This document shows, piece by piece, positions 56,298 through 64,000 of a stretch of 64,000 nucleotides of DNA. Position numbers and translations under genes: made by a program. This stretch comes from Channallabes apus (Eukaryota; Chordata; Actinopteri; Siluriformes; Clariidae): the NCBI GenBank assembly GCA_030522415.1, contig CM060109.1:23050661-23114660 (forward strand), in the 5' to 3' direction. The notes beneath the pieces were generated by a model, which did not search any database, was not told the origin of the DNA, and worked only from the letters and a program-made list of their open reading frames with translations. Numbering within the stretch: the stretch's first letter is position 1; every line of letters begins with the position of its first letter.

Positions 56298-59200
56298 CTA
56301 GACATAAAAGGAAGAGAAACTTTGAGTTACTGTATTACATGTCAGTACTATGACCATGGATAATCTACAGTTCTATCAATCGGAATCACAAACATTTTAT
56401 CATTCAGATAACAAATACAGACTTTATTGTTACTGAACCTGTTCTACAAAAGAGATCTTACTTGTCCGTCTGTGGGTTGTTGTTTTCTTGTCCATTCTCT
56501 GATCTGTCCGGTGTCTCATGCTGCTGTGAATGTGAGTCTCTTTCTCTTCCTGAATTCGAGGTTTCTGCTGAAGTTGCTGTACTTACTTCATGGGAGGAGG
56601 GAAACTCTGTCTGGACCTGTCGATCTTCTACACTAACTTTCACCTTTTCAATTTCACTCTTTATCTCCTCTAACTCTTTCTGTAGGCTCTCACAGCAGGT
56701 CAACAAAGTGCTCTTCTCATTTTCTAGACTGATCACCTGTGTGTGCAAGCAGAGGACACAACATATAAAATGTTAATTTACAAGTTTATTTTGACATATA
56801 CAAGTGGACAAAAGAAATGTTGCATATGATTAAGTCCAGCTGACATGTCTTGGTATCAAAAGTAATGAAAACATTCTGATTTTCTGATGCAAAGCAAGCA
56901 GAGGTCACCAGATGGTTTGGAGTTACCAGGAATACCATTTCCAGGCTATGGAACAGATACCGAAGGACTGATTCCACTGCTGATCGCCCTACTTCTGGAA
57001 GGATAAGAGTGACAATTCCAAGACAAGACAGAATAATTTGATGTCATCACTTGAGACTCCTGCCACTACTGCTGCTGGTGGTCGTATTCCAAGGTTGCAG
57101 ATGATAAATTGATGGATTATTTAACAATATTTGTCTGCAGCTGGACTTGCAGAACATGCAGCATAGTGAGTTGGTTGTCGGTTGGTTTTTGTATGTGAAC
57201 ATTGTCAGGTACTTCACTTCCTACAGTGCAGCTCCAACACGTGGTCTGATTGTCATCACCTGTAGCTTGTTTAGCCATGGGCTAAATGTGCTAAACGTTC
57301 GTTTCGGTGCTGGCTTATTAGTCAAGCCTTTGCTAGTTAAAGGATGTTTTTTTCCCCCAGTCATGTTATAGTTTTTGTTTTGGTTCATTTGTTTAAAATT
57401 AATTAAAGTCTTCACATCTGCAAATATGCCAAGCCATAATCCCTTATACAGCTAAACAAGCTACAGGTGATGACAATGTCCCTGATAAACTCCATTGGCA
57501 CAAAAAGCGCCCTCTAGGGGTTTTCCTTGACATAATATAAATACATTCTGACTTTCTGAAGCTGATGGACACAGATTTTTATATAAAATCAAATTTTTTA
57601 TTTATTGACAGAAATAACATTTGTAAGAAATGTATATGTGCAAGGTTGCATTGGTGCATGAGAATATTTCGTTTAATTATGTTGCCAATTCACTGAGCCT
57701 AGAATAGAAAACTATTTTCTTACTTCTGTTATCTACCCACCTTTTCCTTCAGCTCTTCTTGCTCCTTGTTTCTCTGGTCCAGTTCTCTTAACAGACTGTC
57801 AATCTGACAAGCTAACTCATCGTCACACTCTAATGAAGTTTCCTGGCCTTTTCTCTCCCACACTGCTTTTTCCACCTTCAGCTCACTGAGCTGATCTTGG
57901 AGCTGTTTTATCTCCTCTTTCACCTGCAAGTATAGCACTTTGTAGTCTTCTGCCTCCTCTGGGTTGGTCTGTGTGCTGTGGTGGCTGTGCTCCTTTTTCA
58001 GTCTGCTTTCTGTAAGCTCCTGCAATTGTGAGCTGAGGAGAAGCTGCTGAGAGCGGCTCTCATCTCGCTCCTTTGCTGCCACCTCCAGGAGTTCCAGCAG
58101 CCTGTCCTGTTGCTGCTGGGCTTCTAATACATCAAGAACAGAGTCTTCCGGTTTTGCTGAAGACTGATATCCTGGGCTAATTTCATTGGAGATGTCCCCA
58201 TGGCTTAGCTCTTCTTCTGATTTTAGTGTACTCATAGTCTTGTTTTTGTCTTGATTTTCGACTTCTGGACTTTGTACATTCTTTTGATGGAGTCTTGTTT
58301 CTGCAGAATTCTGTTCTTTGCTTGTACCGCTCTCTACTGTAGGTAGATCAAAATGAATTCTATTGCTTTCTCTATCTTGGCCTGTTTCTGAATACGCCTC
58401 TTCCTGTTTCACAACTGGGTTTTGATGGGTTTGGGTTCCGATGCTGCTGTTGGAGGACAATGCTGCTACTGTTGTCTCCATGGACGCAGCAGTATCACTG
58501 TCAGCACGGTCCATTTGTTTTCCCAACTCCTCCATACTCTCCACACACTCTGATTTTATCTTAGTAATGTCAAATATTTCTGTTGCTGACTTAGGTGTGT
58601 TGATGATCTTAATGAACATAATGTCATCATCCTCAATTGGTGCTGGATCAATACCATCCTCAGGCCTGAATATGACTGATGAGGAACAGACCTCAGGTGA
58701 GTCTGTGGATGATGATGGACTGCCTTGTGTGTTGCTCCCAAATATGTCTCTTGTTCTGGCTCGTTTTATCTCTCCATTCTCTTGGATTGGCCCCAGAGTT
58801 CTCTTCCTGAAATAAGAGAGGAATTAAATTATTCAGGTGCTCTTAATGTCATGTTACTGTGAATAGAGATAGGCAGCTGAAAGAGAGAGGACAATTACCC
58901 TGTTGAAGTAGTAGCGAGAGATCTAACATTAGTAATAACTGGAACATCAGGAGATCTGGAGCCTGTAGAGATAATAATAGATTGACACAGGTAACAATAT
59001 CACGCAATAAATTAAGACACATACTGTACTGTATGAAAACACGCAGGGAAATAAGTCTCCTACCTGCATGTCTGTGAAGATGGGAATTGTGGGGGGAGCC
59101 AGGTGTTCCTCGGGCGGGGCTCTGTTCAGACATTGTGTTAGATTTTATCAGCAGTTTCTATACTATTAAGCGCACACCCTATTGTGTGTGAAGTAATTTA

Positions 59201-59895
59201 GTTTTAGTATATCTCCTCCCAACATCTAATCATTGTCTCAGACTTTCACTCGTCTCTCTCGGGGCTGTATACTCGAAACTTTTGGCAACCTAAAGGCTGC
59301 CTCCCCTTACTACAGCCTAAGTAGCGTAACAGCTTTGCATAATGTTTAGCTGTAAGTCCATAATTTTTGGACAATGCTAGACTTAAACATTGTAAATGCT
59401 TTGTAATTTCACTTGGACTCTCCCATTAAAAGAGTTCTTATTGCATTTTGAGTGCAACTACCATGAAGTGTGCTAAATGGTTTCTGAAATGTGGGTTATT
59501 GGGTAATGAAAATGTTCTTACACTACACTTGCGCGCAAGGTCCTCTTTCAATTTCGCGTTTTCTTTGGCCAGAGCTAAGATAACCTCCTTCCCTGCCCCT
59601 TTCTCCTGCTGCTCCTTCTGAAACAGACACAGCACCAGTCACATTAATGTACAATCACCACGGTCAATATATAAAAAATCAGTAATAATTTGTAAAAATC
59701 ATAATGTAATGTATTACATAATTTATTATAATGACCAGTAGCGAGCAGGGGGAAAATTCGGTAGCATATACATTTGTGTGTGCAATTCTTGGTTCATCAC
59801 AGTAACTTAAATTTATTAAAAATACATTTTAAATGTATATACTGTTTGATTGCATATATATATATATATATATACACACATACACACTGTTTGAT

Positions 59896-59952
<57 letters not shown>

Positions 59953-59960
59953 TGTTTGAT

Positions 59961-59999
<39 letters not shown>

Positions 60000-62900
60000 T
60001 GGTGTGAAAAACTATTTGCCCCCCTCCTGATTTCTTATTCTTTTGCATGTTTGTCACACAAAATGTTTCTGATCATCAAACTCATTTAACTATTAGTCAA
60101 AGATAACACAAGTAAACACAAAATGCAGTTTTTAAATGAGGGGTTTTATTATTTAGGGAGAAAAAAAATCCAAACCTACATGGCCCTGTGTGAAAAAGTA
60201 ATTGCCCCCTGAACCTAATAACTGGTTGGGCCACCCTTAGCAGCAATAACTGCAATCAAGCGTTTGCGATAACTTGCAACGAGTCTTTTACAGCGCTCTG
60301 GAGGAATTTTGGCCCACTCATCTTTGCAGAATTGTTGTAATTCAGCTTTATTTGAGGGTTTTCTAGCATGAACCGCCTTTTTAAGGTCATGCCACAACAT
60401 CTCAATAGGATTCAGGTCAGGACTTTGACTAGGCCACTCCAAAGTCTTCATTTTGTTTTTCTTCAGCCATTCAGAGGTGGATTTGCTGCTGTGTTTTGGG
60501 TCATTGTCCTGCTGCAGCACCCAAGATCGCTTCAGCTTGAGTTGACGAACAGATGGCCGGACATTCTCCTTCAGGATTTTTTGGTAGACAGTAGAATTCA
60601 TGGTTCCATCTATCACAGCAAGCCTTCCAGGTCCTGAAGCAGCAAAACAACCCCAGACCATCACACTACCACCACCATATTTTACTGTTGGTAGGATGTT
60701 CTTTTTCTGAAATGCTGTGTTACTTTTACGCCAGATGTAACGGGACACGCACCTTCCAAAAAGTTAAACTTTTGTCTCGTCGGTCCACAAGGTATTTTCC
60801 CAAAAGTCTTGGCAATCATTGAGATGTTTTTTAGCAAAATTGAGACGAGCCTTAGGCTGAATCCCATTTCTATTTTCTACCCCTTCCCCTACCCCTTCCC
60901 CTTCCCCTTGTCCCTTGAAACGAAGTGGAAAGGGGAAGGGTTTAAATTTTTCCCCTAAGAAATGGGACACCACTACAACACTGTTATACGTCATCATACG
61001 TTGTCACTAGTTCCTAATGTTACGTTAAAGGACATGCGCCGATGTTTATCACACATTGCAATAAGAGAGAGATTACTCACTCCCAAAGTATTTTTGCGCC
61101 GTATTTCATCCCTATACATAATATAAATTATAAAAATATATAAAAATAAAATATATATTTGTAATATCGTGCAATCGGTGCTAGCCGCTAGCAAACTTTA
61201 GCGATTTTTTTGCAAACATTTCTTTACAGAACATCACCATAAACACAAACACAAGACTAGAGGTAATATACATATAATGAAAACTTGTCATAAAAATCTT
61301 TATTTATGGCAAAAATTTACATTTATGGGTCTGTTTGCTCGAGTGAGCAGCCATGTTGAAAATTTCGCTTAGCCCTTCGTTTGAAGTGAGGTCCTGAAAA
61401 ATCTTCGTTTGGAGGGCTATCTGGCCCTTCCCCTTCCCCCTACCCCTCCAACCAAAAGAGAAATGAGACACCCCTACCCCTTCACGTGAACGCGCCAAAC
61501 GGAGGGGTAGGGCTATGTGAAGGGGTAAGGGGTAGAAATGGGATTCAGCCTTAATGTTCTTTTTGCTTAGTGGTTTGCGCCTTGGAAATCTGCCATGCAG
61601 GCCGTTTTTGCCCAGTCTCTTTCTTATGGTGGAGTCGTGAACACTGACCTTAATTGAGGCAAGTGAGGCCTGCAGTTCTTTAGATGTTGTCCTGGGATCT
61701 TTTGTGGCCTCTCGGATGAGTTGTCTCTGCGCTCTTGGGGTAATTTTGATCGTCCGGCCACTCCTGGAAAGGTTCATCACTGTTCCATGTTTTTGCCATT
61801 TGTGGATAATGGCTCTCACTGTGGTTCGCTGGAGTCCCAAAGCTTTAGAAATGGCTTTATAACCTTTACCAGACTGATAGATCTCAATTACTTTTGTTCC
61901 TGAATTTCTTTGGATCTTGGCATGATGTCTAGCTTTTGAGGTGCTTTTGGTCTACTTCTCTGTGTCAGGTAGCTCCTATTTAAGTGATTTCATGATTGAA
62001 ACAGGTGTGGCAGTAATCAGGCCTGGGGGTGACTATAGAAATTGAACTCAGGTGTGATAAACCACAGTTAAGTTATTTTTTAACAAGGGGGGCAATCACT
62101 TTTTCACACAGGGCCATGTAGATTTGGAGTTTTTTTTCTCCCTTAATAACGTAAACCTTCATTTAAAAACTGCATTTTGTGTTCAATTATGTTATCTTTG
62201 ACTAATAGTTAACGGTTTTTGATGAGCAGAAACATTTAAGTGTGACAAACATGCAAAAGAATAAGAAATCAGGAAGGGGGCAAATAGTTTTTCACGCCAC
62301 TGTATATATGTATATAATATCCTACAGGTGGAGCTCTCTAAACTACACTACCAGTCAAAAGATTAGACAGACCTTCTAATTCTCTGGTCGTTCCTGATTT
62401 TTTTCCCCCTTACAGATAGATCCTCTACAGCAGAGGTAAGTTTGGGCCTTGCTTTCCTAGTATGGTCTTCATGAGAGCCAGTTTCATCATGGTGCTAAAA
62501 GAGTTTTGCAAATGCACTTGACAATACCACTCTTGCAAGAACTATTCCAGAACAGCTTAACAGGTCTTAAAATAACTGACTGCTGTTGTTGTTACACAAT
62601 TACCTCATGCCATGTGTTATTTAAAAAAAAAAAAAAAAGTGTGGTAGGAGGAAAGTAATTGCTAATTTTAATTTGTTTAGAATTATAACAAAATCTAATA
62701 TATAGGATTGGAATATTTATAAAATCATGACACTAACAGAATTGCAATACTAATCAAATCGGCACCTGAGTATCTTGATAATATCGTATCAGGTGGTCAT
62801 TGGTGATTCCCATCCCCAGTGTAAAAGTCACATATTTCAGTTGTCCTTACTGGTGAATCAATAACTAGTTACAGGTTAAATCCTGGTTAGCATCTCTGTG

Positions 62901-63514
62901 GATCAGGAGTTCATTTCTGGTATCTATTTTTTCCTTTAAAAAATATATATATATTTTTAGAGTGTGTAAGCATGAGAGCGCATTGTGCTATCATTCTCTT
63001 AGTGTGCGGGGTCGATTTCTGGCATATTCTATTTGATTTGTGGGCAACATAGAGATGCTATCAATACGCAGGAGGAACCCGGATCTTCTGTGAGACATGA
63101 GATGTATGCACTTACAGCAGACTTCAAGCACAGTACGCTGATGAGACTCTTAGCCGAAGTAAAAGATTTGAATGGTGCAAACATTTTAAAGAAGGCTGTA
63201 GGTCTGTGAATGGCCTCGAAAAAACTCAAAAGTCTAATACAAATGAAGTGTTTTTCTGGATCTCTATTGGGAGAGAATTAACAATTTATCCAAAATGGAC
63301 ATTACCTGTCTGTTCTTCTCCATCTGCAACCTTTGATTTCTCTCACTGTTTCAAAACACATATATAAGATTTTATATATAATATCACCTTTTTTATCATT
63401 TAAAGTAACATTTGGTGTAAATAATGATTCAGTACTCACTGCTGCTTGTAGGTTTTCTGGTATCTGGGTTCTTCATCATCAGAATCCTCAGGCTCTTCCT
63501 CAACTAAACAACTC
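56144..63514 (-). CDS. morc3: MORC3-like gene 2: post-CW to C-terminus (8 exons visible)
   Basis: Exons 63514-63440, 63345-63306, 59617-59522, 59121-59064, 58962-58899, 58806-57741, 56736-56462 and 56297-56144 join in frame to give 608 residues plus stop. The order is an acidic [12 protein letters not shown] segment with YQKTYK right after the CW zinc finger, a basic/coiled-coil stretch, a low-complexity Ser/Glu-rich region, a long coiled coil, and the C-terminal helix pair [17 protein letters not shown] that marks MORC3. The ATPase and CW exons should lie right of the window. Candidate sumoylation sites (VKQE, IKSE) fit MORC3, which is sumoylated and joins PML bodies. No stop interrupts the visible exons. 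Confidence 0.9.
56462..56736 (-). CDS. morc3: MORC3-like gene 2, exon g
   Basis: Starts [20 protein letters not shown], continuing the coiled coil of exon f, then a Ser/Thr/Asn/Gln-rich stretch ending NNPQTD. Acceptor GCACACACAG, donor GTAAGA, end phase 2. Confidence 0.88.
56737..57740. repeat. Intron with a 27-bp inverted repeat
   Basis: ATTGTCATCACCTGTAGCTT continuing to GTTTAGC at 57249-57275 is matched exactly in inverse by GCTAAACAAGCTACAGGTGA continuing to TGACAAT at 57451-57477, about 175 bp apart. The enclosed DNA has no coding sign, so it is probably a small MITE or part of a larger foldback. The rest of the intron is unremarkable. Confidence 0.6.
57741..58806 (-). CDS. morc3: MORC3-like gene 2, exon f (large)
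   Basis: A 1066-bp exon with 355 uninterrupted codons. The N-terminal part is acidic/Ser-rich with [20 protein letters not shown], a hydrophobic core next to acids that could be a SUMO-interacting motif. Two PsiKxE sites follow (IKSE, VKQE). The C-terminal 150 residues form a coiled coil ([20 protein letters not shown] and [20 protein letters not shown]). Donor GTGGGT, phase 0. Confidence 0.9.
58899..58962 (-). CDS. morc3: MORC3-like gene 2, exon e
   Basis: Sixty-four bp, [20 protein letters not shown], between ATCTCTACAG and GTAATT. The phases at both ends agree with neighbours, and this is the only frame that stays open through exon f. Confidence 0.78.
59064..59121 (-). CDS. morc3: MORC3-like gene 2, exon d
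   Basis: Encodes [19 protein letters not shown]. The acceptor GAACAG at 59127-59122 has a weak polypyrimidine tract. An in-frame ATG (59133-59131, MSEQSPARG) with no stop before exon e could instead serve as an alternative first exon. Confidence 0.65.
59522..59617 (-). CDS. morc3: MORC3-like gene 2, exon c
   Basis: Thirty-two codons after [29 protein letters not shown], then [12 protein letters not shown], continuing the coiled coil. Donor GTAAGA at 59521 keeps phase 0. A GTGTAG donor eight bases upstream would not keep frame. Confidence 0.8.
59854..59994. repeat. Long (AT)n microsatellite arrays
   Basis: Three AT runs separated by CACACTGTTTGATTGC-type units, directly left of Tc1 copy 5. 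Repeated tyrosine/isoleucine frames here are artefacts of the repeat. Confidence 0.92.
60215..61928 (-). pseudogene. Tc1-like transposase, family A copy 5, disrupted
   Basis: 5' part: ATG near 61924 with the same 10-bp gap seen in copy 3 (GAACAAAAGTA), then the HTH domain from [20 protein letters not shown] up to KKNIKA where the MITE interrupts. After the MITE come [16 protein letters not shown] and TDETKV followed by TAA, the same stop as copy 2, then [12 protein letters not shown] to the TAA at 60215. It combines lesions of copies 2 and 3. Confidence 0.9.
60855..61550. mobile_element. MITE with TTA target duplication and polypyrimidine arms
   Basis: Ends GGCTGAATCCCATTTCT and AGAAATGGGATTCAGCC are inverted, flanked by TTA (60852-60854 and 61551-61553), a PIF/Harbinger-like signature. 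Next to each TIR lie CCCCTTCCCC-type arms, inverse of each other (60892-60950 and 61425-61530). No coding frame. Confidence 0.85.
62303..63305. other. Intron of MORC3-like gene 2 with an orphan Tc1-type end
   Basis: TACACTACCAGTCAAAAGAT at 62341 resembles the terminal repeat of another common fish Tc1 family. No transposase follows. An A run lies at 62621-62638. Otherwise no feature is supported. Confidence 0.45.
63306..63345 (-). CDS. morc3: MORC3-like gene 2, exon b
   Basis: A 40-bp micro-exon ([13 protein letters not shown]) between TTGAAACAG and GTAATG, phase consistent on both sides. It begins the charged coiled coil. The intron to exon c is 3.7 kb and holds Tc1 copy 5. Confidence 0.75.
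63440..63514 (-). CDS. morc3: MORC3-like gene 2, exon a (end of CW region)
   Basis: After TTCTCTCAG it reads [20 protein letters not shown], then TYKQ. The Cys is probably the last zinc ligand of the CW domain, which in MORC3 is followed by this acidic stretch and a QKTYK block. It ends CA at donor GTGAGT, with the codon completed by T of the next exon to His. Confidence 0.85.
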
Positions 63515-63600
63515 CTGAGAGAATTAAATTCTAACATGAGTCAACTGATACGCTACATAACATAAAAACATTGTGTTTTTTGAACCCATTATTGCAACCC

Positions 63601-64000
63601 AATAGTGTCAGGTGTGTTGTGTGATGAAAGAGTATCAGCGAGAATGAAAGGAAAGGTGTACAGGACAGTGGTGAGACCAGCAATGCTCTACGGCTTAGAG
63701 ACAGTGGCACTGAAGAAAAGACAGGAGGCAGAGCTAGAGGTAGCAGAGCTGAAGATGTTGAGGTTCTCTTTGGGAGTGACAATGATGGATAGGATCAAGA
63801 ATGAGTTCATCAGAGGGACAACCCATGTGAGATGTTTTGGAGATAAAGTCAGACAGGCCAGATTGAGGTGGTTTGGACATGTTCAGAGGAGAGAGTGTGA
63901 ATATATCGGTAGAAGAATGCTGAGGTTGGAACTGCCAGGCAGGAGGTCTAGAGGAAGACCAAAGAGGAGATTTATGGATGCAGTAAGAGAGGACATGAAG
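63601..64000 (+). mobile_element. Non-LTR retrotransposon, C-terminal RT region, runs off the window
   Basis: A continuous frame from about 63605 to the window end, still open: VSGVLCDERVSARMKGKVYR, then RPAMLYGLETVALKKRQEAE, then LRFSLGVTMMDRIKNEFIRG, RLRWFGHVQRRE and GRPKRRFMDAVREDM. This is the C-terminal thumb/connection region of fish LINE reverse transcriptases (RPAMLYG...RWFGHV blocks). It lies in an intron of MORC3-like gene 2 in the opposite orientation. The 5' portion is truncated at about 63600. Confidence 0.85.
63644..64000 (+). CDS. LINE reverse transcriptase C-terminal ORF, partial
   Basis: ATG at 63644 opens 119 codons without a stop to the window edge. It is part of the LINE described above, not a host gene. 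The catalytic RT motifs are not in the window. Whether it stays open further right cannot be seen. Confidence 0.75.
   Translation, partial: MKGKVYRTVVRPAMLYGLETVALKKRQEAELEVAELKMLRFSLGVTMMDRIKNEFIRGTTHVRCFGDKVRQARLRWFGHVQRRECEYIGRRMLRLELPGRRSRGRPKRRFMDAVREDMK

Larger units (their letters stand above)
59997..62302 (-). mobile_element. Tc1/mariner element, family A, copy 5, split by a MITE
   Basis: Ends CAGTGGTGTGAAAAACTATT and AATAGTTTTTCACGCCACTG, TA on the right at 62303-62304, left end embedded in the AT microsatellite. The transposase is on the minus strand. A 696-bp insert (60855-61550) lies inside the coding part. It sits in the intron between exons b and c of MORC3-like gene 2. Confidence 0.94.

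Noticed and set aside
56462..56776. Plus-strand frames over MORC3-like exon g
   Set aside because: Antisense shadow of a coding exon whose splice sites and coiled coil fit the minus strand.
59774..60089. Overlapping open frames rich in Tyr-Ile repeats on both strands
   Set aside because: They are translations of the (AT)n microsatellite.

Overview
The window is from a vertebrate nuclear genome, most likely a teleost fish. Split genes with GT-AG introns, AT-rich intergenic DNA and many Tc1/mariner copies point that way. So do hAT and PIF/Harbinger-like elements, an L1-type LINE, Gypsy retrotransposons, an endogenous retrovirus and a tRNA-derived SINE that resembles the 'Mermaid' SINE I associate with catfish. 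That SINE hints at a siluriform or related fish, but I cannot prove the species. There are no bacterial, CRISPR or rRNA features.

Two host genes are recognised, both on the minus strand and both MORC3-like (GHKL ATPase, CW zinc finger, coiled coil). Gene 1 (2910-14090) shows eight exons from the start codon through the GHKL ATPase and into the S5-like domain; its 3' half lies left of the window. Gene 2 (56144-63514) shows eight exons from the last Cys of the CW region to the stop codon; its 5' half lies right of the window. All exon joins keep frame (346 codons visible in gene 1; 608 residues plus stop in gene 2). They look like head-to-tail paralogues about 42 kb apart.

Layout. 1-2417: two Tc1-like elements, the second split by a 658-bp MITE. 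2910-14090: MORC3-like gene 1, whose introns hold a pogo-like repeat, two further Tc1 families, a non-LTR RT fragment and a solo LTR that itself carries a DNA transposon. 14990-16140: exon-like pieces of an unrecognised gene or pseudogene; part of its first exon recurs at 29196-29400. 18391-24688: hAT element with an 8-bp target duplication, a palindrome, a solo LTR and a degraded Gypsy element. 24689-28915: a Gypsy element with LTRs and 4-bp duplication, split by a Tc1 copy and rearranged inside. 29478-29855: SINE. 29921-48731: an L1-type LINE whose ORF2 is split by a 13.2-kb endogenous retrovirus (32525-45754) and by a second SINE. The retrovirus is itself split by a 3.6-kb DNA transposon with piggyBac-like and BEN-domain remnants and by a Tc1 copy. 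49014-55922: pogo-like repeats and two Tc1 copies. 56144-64000: MORC3-like gene 2, whose introns hold a Tc1 copy split by a 696-bp MITE, a long inverted repeat and a non-LTR RT end.

Functionally only the MORC3-like genes look alive. MORC3 of other vertebrates is a nuclear ATPase that binds H3K4me3 through its CW domain, sits in PML bodies and silences endogenous retroviruses. A tandem pair of such genes flanking a dense, partly recent transposon field is therefore a suggestive setting, but the link is inference.
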